From positions 363,718-427,717 of the forward strand of contig NZ_JACIIZ010000001.1 in the NCBI RefSeq assembly GCF_014205765.1: a stretch of DNA of 64,000 bases, given 5' to 3'. The notes beneath the pieces were generated by a model that saw only the letters and a program-made list of their open reading frames with translations, had not been told where the DNA came from and made no database searches. Origin of the DNA: Nitrospirillum iridis (GTDB taxonomy: Bacteria; Pseudomonadota; Alphaproteobacteria; Azospirillales; Azospirillaceae). The position numbers and the translations under genes were made by a program. Position 1 is the stretch's first letter. Each line of letters begins with the position of its first letter. Positions 33,761-43,438 of the stretch are shown here, piece by piece.

Positions 33761-36142
33761 TCAATGCGCGGCGAACGTCCGCTTCTGCGCCCGCTTGACC
33801 TCGCCCTCGAACAGGCTGGGGAACAGGCGGTACAGCATGGCAGCGATGGCGGGCAGCAGGATGATGGCGCCCAGCATGTTGGCGATGAAGACGAAGGTCA
33901 GCAACTCGCCCATGTTGGCCTGGAACTTGAGGGCGGAGAAGGACCAGGTGGCGACACCCACGGCCAGGGTCAGGGCCGTGAACAGGATGGAGCTGCCGGT
34001 TTCCTGCAGGGTCTTGTAATAGGCATCGGCGAAGCACAGGCCGTGCTTCAGGTAGGATTGCAGGCGGTTGAAGATGTAGAGGCCGTAGTCCACGCCGATG
34101 CCCACGCCCAGCGCCGTGACCGGCAGGGTGCTGGTCTTCAGGCCGATCATCAGCTCGGCCATCAGCGCGTCGCACAGCACCGACACCACGATCAGCGGCA
34201 GCACGGTGGCGATGGTGCCGACGACGGAACGGAAGGTGATGGCGCAGAACACCAGCACGGTGGCGTAGACCCACAGCAGCATGGGCGTCTCCGCCGCCGT
34301 CACCGCCTGGTTGGTGGCGGCCATGACGCCGACATTGCCGGTGGCCAGGCGGAAGTGGATCGGGCTCTTGTCCCCCGCGTCGGTGCTGTGCGCCTTGTTG
34401 TAGGTCTCCACCGCCTTGACCACGCGGTCGATGGTTTCCGCCCTGTGGTCCTTGGTGAAGATCATGATGGGCATGACGGAGCAGTCGGCGTTCAACAGGC
34501 CGGTGGATGTCTCGACCGGGGAAACCGCGCGCACCAGCACCTGGCTGTTGCGGGGCAGCACCCGCCAGTTCAGGTTGCCCTCGTTCCAGCCCATGTTGAC
34601 GGTCTTCATCACCTGGGGCAGGGACAGGGTGGACTGCACGCCTTCCACATTGCGGATCCGCCAGGCGAAATCATCCACTTGGGACGCGACCTGATAGTCG
34701 ATGCAGCCGTTGGCCGGCCCCTCGGCGATGACCTGGATGATGTCCACGCCGATCGCGAAATGGCCGGCGATATAGTCGGCGTCCTTGTTGTATCGGCTGT
34801 CCGGCCACAGCTCGGGCACGCCGGCCTCGGCATCGCCGATGACGCGGCGGCCGGACTCGTGGTGGGCCCAGGCGAAGACGGCCAGGCCGATCATCAGGGC
34901 GGGGATGGCGCCCTTGGGCCGGGCGAAGACGGTGAACACCTTCCACACCCGGTCGAAACGGTCCACCTGGCCGGAAACGCGGCGGCGATAGCCATCGCCC
35001 AGCGTCAGGAAGGACAGGGCGACGGGCAGGATCATCAGGTGGGTGATGACGATGATGACCATGCCCACTGAGGCCGACAGCGCCAATTCCTGGATCATCT
35101 GGATCTTGACGATCCGGATGGTCAGGAAGGCGACGGCATCGGCCACCAGGGCCGAGGCGCCGGGCACCAGCAGGCGCTGGAAGCTGATGCGGGCGGCTGA
35201 GAAGGCGTCGGCCCCCTTGCCGATCTCCTGCGTCATGGTGCCGACGTTCTGCACACCGTGGCTGATGGCGATGGCGAACACCAGGAAGGGCACCAGGATG
35301 GACATGGGGTCCATGGCCAAGCCCATCAGCACCAGCAGGCCCAGCTGCCAGATGACGGTGACGACCGACAGGGCCAGCAGCACCGCCGTCATGCGCGCCG
35401 ACCGGCCGTAGACATAGACCAGCAAGGCGGTGATGACGAAGGCGACGCCGAAGAAGCCGATGACCCCCACCGTGCCGTCGGCCACGTCGCCCATGGCCTT
35501 GGCGAAGCCGATGATGTGGATATCCACGCCGCCGCCGGCGTATTTGGTGCGGATGGCCTCCAGCTTCTTGGCCACCTCCATGTAGTTCAGCTTGGCGCCG
35601 GTCCTGGGGTCACGGTCCAGCAGCTGGATGCTGACCAGGGCCGCGGTGAAATCCTCCGCCACCAGGCGTCCCACCTGGCCGGATTTCAGCACATTGCCGC
35701 GCACCACGTTCAGCCAGTCCGGTGTGGCCTTGAACTCCGCCGGGATGACGTTGCCGCCACTGAACCCGTCCTCGACGATCTCGATGAAGCGGACGTTGGG
35801 GGTGAACAGCGAGGTGACGCTGGCCCGGTCAACGCCGGGGATGAAGAACACCTCGTCCGTCACCTGCTTCAGCTTGGTGAAGAACTCCGGGGTGTAGATG
35901 TCGCCCTTGTCGACGCTCAGCGCCACCATCACCCGGTTGGCCCCGCCGAATTCCTTCTGATACTGCAGGAAGGTCTTCATATAGGGGTGTTCTTGCGGCA
36001 GCTGCTTCTCATAGGCCGTGTCGACCGCCAAGTGGCTGGCCTGCCAGGCGAAGAAGGCCGTGGCCAGCGCGAACAGCACCAGCACCACCTGCCGGTGGCG
36101 GAAGATCAGGGCGTCGAGGAAGCGGGGCAGGGACGTCAGCAT
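33761..36142 (-). CDS. RND/MMPL family transporter
   Basis: A 793-residue resistance-nodulation-division-type permease of the MMPL/HpnN-like class. It has one N-terminal helix (VVLVLFALATAFFAWQASHL), a large periplasmic loop (about 45-220), five helices including the VPFLVFAIAISHGVQNVGTM segment, a second periplasmic loop (about 430-600) and five more helices with the equivalent GVGIGVDYGLYIFNRLQSYL. The duplicated layout is complete. The ATG at 36142 follows a Pro/Ser-rich in-frame stretch that is unlikely to be coding. It ends the minus-strand run DUF1302 - YCF48-like - RND, a grouping seen in other proteobacteria. It probably moves a hydrophobic substrate across or out of the envelope. The substrate is not known. 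Confidence 0.88.
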   Translation of the reverse strand: MLTSLPRFLDALIFRHRQVVLVLFALATAFFAWQASHLAVDTAYEKQLPQEHPYMKTFLQYQKEFGGANRVMVALSVDKGDIYTPEFFTKLKQVTDEVFFIPGVDRASVTSLFTPNVRFIEIVEDGFSGGNVIPAEFKATPDWLNVVRGNVLKSGQVGRLVAEDFTAALVSIQLLDRDPRTGAKLNYMEVAKKLEAIRTKYAGGGVDIHIIGFAKAMGDVADGTVGVIGFFGVAFVITALLVYVYGRSARMTAVLLALSVVTVIWQLGLLVLMGLAMDPMSILVPFLVFAIAISHGVQNVGTMTQEIGKGADAFSAARISFQRLLVPGASALVADAVAFLTIRIVKIQMIQELALSASVGMVIIVITHLMILPVALSFLTLGDGYRRRVSGQVDRFDRVWKVFTVFARPKGAIPALMIGLAVFAWAHHESGRRVIGDAEAGVPELWPDSRYNKDADYIAGHFAIGVDIIQVIAEGPANGCIDYQVASQVDDFAWRIRNVEGVQSTLSLPQVMKTVNMGWNEGNLNWRVLPRNSQVLVRAVSPVETSTGLLNADCSVMPIMIFTKDHRAETIDRVVKAVETYNKAHSTDAGDKSPIHFRLATGNVGVMAATNQAVTAAETPMLLWVYATVLVFCAITFRSVVGTIATVLPLIVVSVLCDALMAELMIGLKTSTLPVTALGVGIGVDYGLYIFNRLQSYLKHGLCFADAYYKTLQETGSSILFTALTLAVGVATWSFSALKFQANMGELLTFVFIANMLGAIILLPAIAAMLYRLFPSLFEGEVKRAQKRTFAAH

Positions 36143-36200
36143 GGGGGCACTCGGGGGGGAACGGGGGAACGCGGGATGGGGCGGGCGTGAAGGCCGGGTG

Positions 36201-37277
36201 TTACGGGAGCGTGCCCGCCAGCTTGGGGCCCTCATCCCCGAACAGGATCAGGCTGCCGTCGGCGCCACGCACCGCGTCGGCCAGGGCCAGGCGGTCGGGC
36301 CGGTAGGTCAACGTGAAGCTGGCGCCGCCGTCGCCGCTGGTCAGCATGGTGCCCAGGGCGCCCACGACGACGACATGGCCGTCCGGGGTGGCGACGCCAC
36401 CCATCAGCCCTGCCTTGGTGCCGGTGTCGATCGCCTGCCAGCTCTGCCCGGCGTCGGTGGAGCGGAAGGCGTGGCCCTGCAGGCCGAAGACGACGACCGT
36501 CCTGTCATCCACGGCCACGCCGCTGAACAGCGAGCCCTCGTAGGGCAGGGGCCGCTTGGTCCAGGTACGGCCCTTGTCCGTGCTGACATAGACGCCGCCG
36601 GCTTCGCCCACCACCATGCGGGTGTCGCCCCCGGTGGCGAAGATGGCGTTCAGGTGCAGATCGTCATCGGTGATGCGGCGCCTGGTCCAGGTCTTGCCGC
36701 CGTCGGTCGTTTCCAGGAACAGGCCGTAGGCGCCCACCGCGATGCCATGGCTGGCGTCGTCGAACAGCACGTCCATCAACGGCTGTTCCCAGTCGGGCGC
36801 GAAGTTCTGCAGGGCCCAGGTCTCGCCGCCATCATTGGTGTGCAGGATGGTGGCGTCGTGGCCAACGGCCCAGCCCCGCAGGGCGTCGATGAAGCGCACA
36901 CCGGTCAGGGTGGCGTTGGCTGGCGCCGGCGCCTGGCGCCAGCTGCGGCCGTTGTCGTCGGACAGCAGGATGTGGCCGCGCTCCCCCACCGCCACCAGGC
37001 GGTTGCCCGCCAGCGTGGCCGCCAGCAGCAGGGAACGGGCGGCCAACGGGGCGATCAGGGCCGGGATGGGGGCGACAGGAGACGCCGCGGCCTTCGCGGC
37101 GTCACCCGCGGCGGCGGCGCCCGGACCAGCCCCTTCCGCGGAGGTGGACGACGTGCGGCTGTCGCCCGCCGCCATCTCCCTCGCCTTTAGGTTGCCCCCG
37201 GGGGCGAGGCTGGAGGCCAGGGCCAGGGACAGTGCGCCGGCGGTCAGCCGGGCGGCGAGGAAGCGGAATTTCATCAT
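36201..37277 (-). CDS. YCF48-like beta-propeller protein, exported
   Basis: A 358-residue exported protein. A signal peptide (about 1-33) and an Ala/Ser-rich linker precede a six- or seven-bladed propeller marked by Asp-box repeats: SDDNGRSW, TNDGGETW, TTDGGKTW, STDKGRTW, STDAGQSW and SGDGGASF. This is the pattern of YCF48/Hcf136-like and BNR proteins. Here it is part of a transporter locus rather than a photosystem assembly set. It lies between DUF1302 and RND genes on the same strand. A periplasmic scaffold linking inner and outer membrane parts is plausible but inferred. The start is ATG-ATG, at 37277 or 37274. Confidence 0.85.
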   Translation of the reverse strand: MMKFRFLAARLTAGALSLALASSLAPGGNLKAREMAAGDSRTSSTSAEGAGPGAAAAGDAAKAAASPVAPIPALIAPLAARSLLLAATLAGNRLVAVGERGHILLSDDNGRSWRQAPAPANATLTGVRFIDALRGWAVGHDATILHTNDGGETWALQNFAPDWEQPLMDVLFDDASHGIAVGAYGLFLETTDGGKTWTRRRITDDDLHLNAIFATGGDTRMVVGEAGGVYVSTDKGRTWTKRPLPYEGSLFSGVAVDDRTVVVFGLQGHAFRSTDAGQSWQAIDTGTKAGLMGGVATPDGHVVVVGALGTMLTSGDGGASFTLTYRPDRLALADAVRGADGSLILFGDEGPKLAGTLP

Positions 37278-37331
37278 TCAAGTCGCCAGCCGCCTCTCGG
37301 CGGCCGGCGCCCATAAAACCAGGAAAGGGAA

Positions 37332-37353
37332 GCCGCCCCGCGGCGGGGGCGGC
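37332..37353 (-). terminator. GC hairpin between DUF1302 and YCF48-like genes
   Basis: GCCGCCCC pairs with GGGGCGGC across a six-base loop. On the minus strand a pyrimidine-rich TTCCCTTTCC tract follows. Being inside a probable operon, it may act as an attenuator that lowers expression of the downstream genes rather than as a full stop. Confidence 0.5.
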
Positions 37354-37358
37354 GGGGA

Positions 37359-39536
37359 TTAGAAGGAATACTTCACGTTGAAGCTGACGAAATCACGGTC
37401 GTTGATCAGGTTGAAATCACCGCCCCCGAAGAAGTTGGTGTAGTTCACATCCGCCGACCACTTCTCCAGGAACGTCGCGGTCAGGCCCACCGACACGGCC
37501 TTGCGGCCATCGATGAAGGTGCCGACCGGCAGCGGCGTGGTGCCGTGCACGTCCTGTTCCCAGACGATCCGCGGCATCAGGTTGATACCGCCGATGGCGT
37601 TCAGGTAATCGAAGCGGGCGACGATGCGGTAGCCCCACGAGAACTCCGTACCGAAGCCGTTGGTGGCGACGCTTTCCATCCCGCCCAGCCCCAGGAAGTT
37701 GGCGTTGCCGCCCACATTGGTGCCGGTGCCGCTGAAATGCACGCCGTCGGGCATGTTGTGGACGAAATCCGCGCCCACTTCGCCCAGCAGGATGACCTGG
37801 CTGGCGCCCAGCATCGGCGGCAGATCCTTGGTGAAGGTCATCTGCACCTGGCTGATGTCATAGCGGCCATAGCCCTGGATGGTGCTGCCGAACAGACGCG
37901 ACGCGCTGCTTTCGATTTCCGCCGTTGTCGTGCCCTGGATACCGCCCAGGCGCTTGATCAGGGCGTTGGTGTTGAAGATGTGGGCGGCGGCGGTGGCGGC
38001 CTGCTGGGCGCCGGCGGTGGAACCCGCGCTGGCGCCCAAAGCCTGGGCGGCGGCCAGCGAGGCCGGCCCGCCGGCGGCGGCGATGGCGTTCCGCACCGCC
38101 GTCTGCAGGCCGCTCGGTAGCGAGGTGTAGGAGGTGCCAACCAATGACGGGGCGGCCACGGCCAGCACCTTGTTAACCGCCGCCTGGTAGGAGGCGGTGG
38201 CGGCGGCCGTGCCGGCGGCGGCGCCCTGGGTGGCGCCGGTGGAAATGAAGCCGAAGACGGACGGCGCGGCCAGCATGGCCTGCAGCACGTCGACAGCGTC
38301 ATATTGCAGCGGCTGGCCCTGGCGATACGAGTATTCGCCCTGGATGGCGACGCCTTCAATGGAGGTGTTGAAGCTGACGCCGTACATCTTGATGTCGTTG
38401 ACGTAGTCGGCGTAGTAGCCGCTGTGGTTGCTGAACGTCTCCGGATTGGACGCGAAGTCCCCGAAGCTGCCCACCTTGACCGACAGATCCGGCACGCGGT
38501 TGTTGTACTTCATGAAGAACAGGCCGAAGTCGGTGTCGCCCAGGGCCGGCACGGAATAGTGCATGGCGAAGCCGAACTGGCCGTCATCGCGACCGTTGTG
38601 GTCGTTCAGGCGCGGCACGTTGGTGCCAAAGGGCGCGATGGGGGTGACCTGCCCAAGAATGGGGTTCTTGACGGTGCCGTTGGTCTCGATGGCGTGCTGC
38701 AGGGGGCTGTCGGCCGCCAGCGGGTTGCCGAACGGCAGGGACAGGTAGCGGGCGCCCGGCGACAGGGCGTCGTCGCTGCTGAAGTAGGTGCCGGCCGGAT
38801 CCAGCAGCGTCTTTTGCCACTTGAACTGGTAGAAGGCCTCGATGCTGAGGTTGTTGGTCAGGCCCAGGTTGGCGCTGATCATCGGCACCGGCAGGAACAC
38901 TTCCTTCAGTTCCGTGCCCGGCTGGTGCAGGGCCGACACGTCCACCGGGTTGATGGCGTTGATGCCGTTGGGGATGAAGGTGCTTTCGCCCCAGCTCAGC
39001 ACCTGGTTGCCGGCGCGCAGGCTCAGCGTGGTGCCGCCACCCAGGTTGAAGTTGCCGTAGGCGTAGGCGTCCAGCAGGCGGGCGTAGGCGGCGGACTGGT
39101 CGCGGGCGGTCGAGCTCAGCGTGAAGGCGCCGGTACGGGCGGCCGACGTGCTGTTGGCGTCGTTGTTGATGGGGTCGTAGAAGAAGGTCGCGCGGCTGAA
39201 GAAGCCGACGTCGTGGTAGTCCAGCTTCAATTCGTTGGTCATGCGCGCGCCGGTGGACACGAGACCGGTGCCGTAGTTCAGGTCGCCGTTGTCCTGGTTG
39301 ATGGAGGAGGCGTTGCCACCGTTGGCCTTGCCCACCAGGTTCTTGTCGCGCTCCTGCACACGGATCAGGCCGCCGAAGGTCAGCGTGGTGTTGAAGCTGC
39401 CTTGAAGATCGCCGCTGCTGAAGTCCAGGGCGCGCGCCGGCACCGAAGCGAACAGCGACGTGCCGAGCGCCGCGACGCTCACGCCCGCCAAAATACGAGA
39501 TTTAAGGCACGACTTCCCAAAGACGTTCGCCACCAT
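37359..39536 (-). CDS. DUF1302 outer-membrane-type protein
   Basis: A 725-residue exported protein of the DUF1302 family. The signal peptide (about 1-36, ends VPARALDF) is followed by long stretches of alternating aromatic and polar residues typical of an outer-membrane barrel, for example NELKLDYHDVGFFSRATFFY and a C-terminal phenylalanine (VSFNVKYSF). An Ala-rich, probably helical insert lies near residues 430-540, unusual for a barrel. The start at 39536 is supported by AGGGAGGAAAG just upstream. It leads the set with the YCF48-like protein and the RND transporter and is a candidate outer-membrane channel for that system. Related loci in other proteobacteria also carry a DUF1329 gene, which is missing here. 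Confidence 0.85.
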   Translation of the reverse strand: MVANVFGKSCLKSRILAGVSVAALGTSLFASVPARALDFSSGDLQGSFNTTLTFGGLIRVQERDKNLVGKANGGNASSINQDNGDLNYGTGLVSTGARMTNELKLDYHDVGFFSRATFFYDPINNDANSTSAARTGAFTLSSTARDQSAAYARLLDAYAYGNFNLGGGTTLSLRAGNQVLSWGESTFIPNGINAINPVDVSALHQPGTELKEVFLPVPMISANLGLTNNLSIEAFYQFKWQKTLLDPAGTYFSSDDALSPGARYLSLPFGNPLAADSPLQHAIETNGTVKNPILGQVTPIAPFGTNVPRLNDHNGRDDGQFGFAMHYSVPALGDTDFGLFFMKYNNRVPDLSVKVGSFGDFASNPETFSNHSGYYADYVNDIKMYGVSFNTSIEGVAIQGEYSYRQGQPLQYDAVDVLQAMLAAPSVFGFISTGATQGAAAGTAAATASYQAAVNKVLAVAAPSLVGTSYTSLPSGLQTAVRNAIAAAGGPASLAAAQALGASAGSTAGAQQAATAAAHIFNTNALIKRLGGIQGTTTAEIESSASRLFGSTIQGYGRYDISQVQMTFTKDLPPMLGASQVILLGEVGADFVHNMPDGVHFSGTGTNVGGNANFLGLGGMESVATNGFGTEFSWGYRIVARFDYLNAIGGINLMPRIVWEQDVHGTTPLPVGTFIDGRKAVSVGLTATFLEKWSADVNYTNFFGGGDFNLINDRDFVSFNVKYSF

Positions 39537-39776
39537 GCGTCTTTCCTCCCTGTACGTTATTTTTAGGCCCCGAGTCGTTCCTGGCATTAATGCCTGGGAC
39601 TCGTGTCCAGCGTCTCTGGGGAAAGCCTCGGTTTTCCGAACGTTGCCGTCAAGCTATTGATGTGCAGGATCAAGGGATTCCGCGGGGAATAGGGCAAATC
39701 TGCAACGCCATTCAACTCGGATTTCGGGGGTGTGCGGGGGTGTGATCGGGCGTTGCCAGTAGGCGTCAAGCGGGGT

Positions 39777-42700
39777 TCAGGACACCGCTGCGCGCATCTC
39801 CGCGGGCTTCAAAAAAGTTTTGCAAAAATCATCCGCCGGTCGCGGTTTTGAGAAGAAGAACCCCTGAAGCTGGTCGCACTGGTGTCGACGCAGGAAGTCC
39901 AACTGCTCCTGTGTCTCGATTCCCTCGGCCACGACGGTCAAGCCCAACTGCCGCCCCATGGCGATGATGGTGGCGGCGATGGCGGCGGTGTCGGTGTTGG
40001 AAGTCGCCTCCGCCACGAAGGACCGGTCGATCTTCAGCGTGGTGATGGGCAGGCGCCGCAGGTAGGACAGCGACGAATAGCCCGTGCCGAAATCGTCGAT
40101 GGCGATGGAAATGCCCTGGGCCCGCAGTTCGGCCAGGGTGTCGGCGATGTAGGCCAGGTTGGACATCATCGCCGTCTCGGTGATCTCCAGCTCCAGGAAC
40201 TCCGGCCCCACGCCGTACTCCTGCAACAGCTGGCGCACCCGCTCGGCGAATTGGCCGGAAGAGACCTGCCGGACGGAGACGTTGACGGCCACCGGCAGGG
40301 GTTGCAGCCCTTGCTCCTGCCAGCTGCGGATCTGCGCCAGCGCCGTGCGCATCACCCATTCCCCGATGGGCACGATCAGGCCGTTTTCCTCCGCCATCGG
40401 GATAAAGCTGGCAGGGGAGACGGGCCCCATTTCCGGATGCTGCCAACGGATCAGGGCTTCCGTGCCCACCGGTTCCAGGGTCACCAGGTCGATCTTGGGC
40501 TGGTAGTGCAGGGTGAACTGGTTAAGATCCAGCGCCTCGCGCAGCGCGTGCTCCATCGACAGCCGCGCCACCGCCTCCTCGTTCATGCGGGGCGTGAAGA
40601 ACTGGTAGCTGTTGCCGCCCGCGGCCTTGGCATTGTCCATGGCGGTGGCCGCGTCGCGCAGCAGGGCGTCGGTGTCGCTGGCGTCGCCGGGGAACAGGCT
40701 GATGCCGATGGAGGTGGTGATGAACAGCTGCTGACCGTCGATGGCGAAGGGCCGGGTCAGGCCCACCAGGATGGCCTCGGCGATGCGGGCGGCCACCTGG
40801 GGCTCCGGCAGGTCCTCCGCGATCACCATGAACTCGTCCGCCCCCATGCGGCCCACCGTGTCGGCGGCGCGCACGCAGGACACCAGGCGCTGGCCCAGGG
40901 CGCGCAGCAGTTTGTCACCCACCTGGCTGCCCAGGCTGTCGTTCACCAGCTTGAACCGATCCAGATCCATGACCAGAACGGCGACCGAGGTGCCTTTGCG
41001 GGCGCCGTGGGCGACGGCATGCTGCAGGCGGTCCTGCAGCAGGGTGCGGTTCGCGAGGCCGGTCAGCGGATCATGGGTACTGACGTACAGCAGCTGCTCC
41101 TCGAAGCGCTTGCGGTCCGTCACGTCGGTCATGGTGCCGGTGAAGCGCGAGGGTCGGCCCCGCTCGTCCCGGATGGCCAGGCCGCGCGCCTCGATCCACA
41201 ACCAGCTGCCGTCGCTTTTGCGCAGGCGGAACATGCTCAGATAGTCGCCGGTGTCGCCGGACAGATAGCGCTCGATGGTGCCCAGGGTGGCGGCGGCATC
41301 GTCGGGATGCAGCAGGGCCTCCAGCGGCTTGTCATGCCAGGGGCTGGCGCCCCCGGGATAGCCCAGCATCTCCAGGAATTCCGGGCTCCACCACGTCAGC
41401 CCGGTAACGAAGTCGCTGTCGAACACGCCCGAGCGCGTGGCGCTGACGGCCTGTTTCAGCCGCTCCTCGCTCTCCCGCACGGCGCGTTCCGCCCGTTTGC
41501 GTTGGGTGATGTCCTGGATGACGCAAATGGCGGTGCGGCGTGTGCCCAGGCGCATTTGACTGACACCGAAGGCGATGGCGAAGCCGGTACCGTCGCGCCG
41601 CCGGCCCTGTACTTCCGACCGTTGCTCCCCGCCGTAGGTGCCGCCCTGGCGGCGCAGGCTGGCCATCAGCTCGGTCGAGACCCGCGGCCAGTCGTTGTCG
41701 GCGATGAAGCTGACGAAGGGCTGGCCCGCCGCCTGCCCGGGCTCATAGCCGAACAGTTGATGGGCGGCGCGGTTCATGGTGGCGACGCGCAGATCCTCAT
41801 CCAAGGTGATGATGCCGTCGGCCACGTTGTCCATGATGCCGGACAGGTGGGCCTCGCGTTCACGCAGGCGGGCCTCAACCCGTTCGCGCTCCACCAGGGC
41901 GCGGTCGAATTCCAGCAGCAGGTCGTTGGTGGTGCTGGCCAGCAGGCCCAGCTCGTCCCCCGCGTGCTGGGGCGGCACGCTCAGCAGCAACTCCGCCGGG
42001 CGTCGGGCGTCCACCGCCGCGATGCCGCGCGTCAGTCGCAGGAAGGGCTTGGACAGGGAGATGTAGAAGACCACCACCAGGATCAAGGCCAACGCCACCG
42101 TCCACACCAGGCCCACGCCCAGGACGATGGCGGAGCGGCGGAAGAAATCCAGCGCGATCAGGTAGCGGTCGACGCTGACCTTCAGCATGCCCACGTTCTG
42201 GTGATGGCGTTCGATGACCAGCTGGATGGCGAAGGTCTTTTCCTGCGGCAGCAGGATCTCCGCCAGCCATTTCAGGCCGCCTTCCGTTTCGGGTCTGTCC
42301 TTGGCGGCCAGCTGGTTGCCGAAATCCTCGTAGATCACGGCATGGTACAGGGGACGGTATTCGAACAGCCCGGTGAGCACCCGTTCGGCCAGCGCCTGAT
42401 CGAAGGCGTAGGCGGCCTCCGCCGCCGGCTGCCGCGCCGTGCTCAGCACCTGCCGCACCAGCTGGTCGGTCTGCTGTTCGACGTTGAACAGGTCATAGGT
42501 GATCTGGGCGGTGTTGAGGATCAGTCCCAGCGCCAGGGTCAGTAGGGCGGTGTTGCGCGCCTGTTTGTAGGACAGGCGCTTGCGCAGCGGCAGCTGCACC
42601 TTTTTCGCCGCCGGTGTCTTGTCCTCCCCGGGCCCGCCGGGGGCCGCGCCGGTGTCGGTCGCCTGCCCGCCTGAGGCAGTCGGGGCGCCGCCGCCCGCGT

Positions 42701-42785
42701 ATGGGGATGCCGCCCCCAATTGTGCCAGGGTCCGGGGGGACGTGGGTGCCTCGGAGGATGGTGGGGGCGTCATGCCAACCTTCAA
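39777..42785 (-). CDS. Membrane PAS-GGDEF-EAL cyclic-di-GMP protein
   Basis: A 1002-residue signalling protein. Residues 1-70 are Pro/Ala-rich. Helices at about 78-96 and 218-243 enclose a periplasmic sensor region, followed by a HAMP-like linker (245-295), PAS 1 (310-430), PAS 2 (440-558), GGDEF (568-735) and EAL (745-990). The GGDEF motif is GADEF (648-652), with the second glycine replaced by alanine. The EAL domain keeps E776-A-L, NVSVRQ, LEITET, the DDFGTG loop, LKIDRSF and AEGIETQEQL. It is therefore more likely a phosphodiesterase that may be tuned by its GGDEF part than a strong cyclase. Start at 42785 or ATG 42773. It stands alone. Confidence 0.92.
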   Translation of the reverse strand: MKVGMTPPPSSEAPTSPRTLAQLGAASPYAGGGAPTASGGQATDTGAAPGGPGEDKTPAAKKVQLPLRKRLSYKQARNTALLTLALGLILNTAQITYDLFNVEQQTDQLVRQVLSTARQPAAEAAYAFDQALAERVLTGLFEYRPLYHAVIYEDFGNQLAAKDRPETEGGLKWLAEILLPQEKTFAIQLVIERHHQNVGMLKVSVDRYLIALDFFRRSAIVLGVGLVWTVALALILVVVFYISLSKPFLRLTRGIAAVDARRPAELLLSVPPQHAGDELGLLASTTNDLLLEFDRALVERERVEARLREREAHLSGIMDNVADGIITLDEDLRVATMNRAAHQLFGYEPGQAAGQPFVSFIADNDWPRVSTELMASLRRQGGTYGGEQRSEVQGRRRDGTGFAIAFGVSQMRLGTRRTAICVIQDITQRKRAERAVRESEERLKQAVSATRSGVFDSDFVTGLTWWSPEFLEMLGYPGGASPWHDKPLEALLHPDDAAATLGTIERYLSGDTGDYLSMFRLRKSDGSWLWIEARGLAIRDERGRPSRFTGTMTDVTDRKRFEEQLLYVSTHDPLTGLANRTLLQDRLQHAVAHGARKGTSVAVLVMDLDRFKLVNDSLGSQVGDKLLRALGQRLVSCVRAADTVGRMGADEFMVIAEDLPEPQVAARIAEAILVGLTRPFAIDGQQLFITTSIGISLFPGDASDTDALLRDAATAMDNAKAAGGNSYQFFTPRMNEEAVARLSMEHALREALDLNQFTLHYQPKIDLVTLEPVGTEALIRWQHPEMGPVSPASFIPMAEENGLIVPIGEWVMRTALAQIRSWQEQGLQPLPVAVNVSVRQVSSGQFAERVRQLLQEYGVGPEFLELEITETAMMSNLAYIADTLAELRAQGISIAIDDFGTGYSSLSYLRRLPITTLKIDRSFVAEATSNTDTAAIAATIIAMGRQLGLTVVAEGIETQEQLDFLRRHQCDQLQGFFFSKPRPADDFCKTFLKPAEMRAAVS

Positions 42786-42905
42786 GTCACGGGCAGTTCA
42801 AGTCAGCGGCATCCGAAGACGCCAATAGTGACCTTAAGACGTATGGGGGGCCGGAGTCTCGCACTTCCGTAGAGGCGGCCTGGGCGCAGGAGGAGGGGGC
42901 GCCGG

Positions 42906-43307
42906 TCAGCGCCCTTCCACGATGTTGCGGAAAATCTTGAGCCATTCATCGGCCGTGGCCCGCTTGCGAAAGAGGATGAGGAAAGGTTGGGCGTGGCGGC
43001 GCGACTTCACGGTCATTTCGAAGCGCTGGTCCTTGGCCTGGTAGCGCCAGGCCACCAGATCCTTGGCCGCCAGCAGCACGGGGGGGTGCTTCTCCAGGCC
43101 CTTGCCGATGACGGCCACCCGGCCGCGCGCCTCGTCGGCGGCGATACCCGACCCCTCGTAAGCGTGGCGTTCCGTGATGGTGAAGCCTTCCAGCGCGTCG
43201 AATCGCCGGAATATTTCGTGTTCCGATGGGCCGCGCGTGGCCAGCCAGGCGACCAGCGCCAGGACCAGGCCACCCCCCATCACAGCCAGGACGATCAGCA
43301 GCAGCAT
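42906..43307 (-). CDS. Small single-span membrane protein
   Basis: A 133-residue protein of unknown family. The ATG at 43307 starts a transmembrane helix (LLLIVLAVMGGGLVLALVAW). After it comes a soluble region with FRRFDALEGFTITERHAYEG, GRVAVIGKGLEKHPPVLLAA and a final DEWLKIFRNIVEGR. Longer in-frame starts (to 43442) add a Pro/Arg-rich stretch that looks non-coding and would overlap gloA. No Shine-Dalgarno is obvious. It follows gloA on the same strand and may share its transcript. The mixed alpha/beta part resembles a small PH-like domain, but I cannot confirm that. Confidence 0.6.
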   Translation of the reverse strand: MLLLIVLAVMGGGLVLALVAWLATRGPSEHEIFRRFDALEGFTITERHAYEGSGIAADEARGRVAVIGKGLEKHPPVLLAAKDLVAWRYQAKDQRFEMTVKSRRHAQPFLILFRKRATADEWLKIFRNIVEGR

Positions 43308-43438
43308 GGGGTAGGGATAGAATGAACTGGCTGGGCCCGCAACCGTATGTGTGCCCTTCCACGGTGTTCGCCGGAAAGGTCCGGCGACGCCGCTTGGGGC
43401 TGGTGGCGGCACGGGATTGATCCCATGCCGCCGTCCCG

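Noticed and set aside
39882-42545. Plus-strand 887-codon frame across the PAS-GGDEF-EAL gene
   Set aside because: Antisense shadow of a well-supported gene; no motif, no Shine-Dalgarno and biased composition (Gln/His/Gly-rich).
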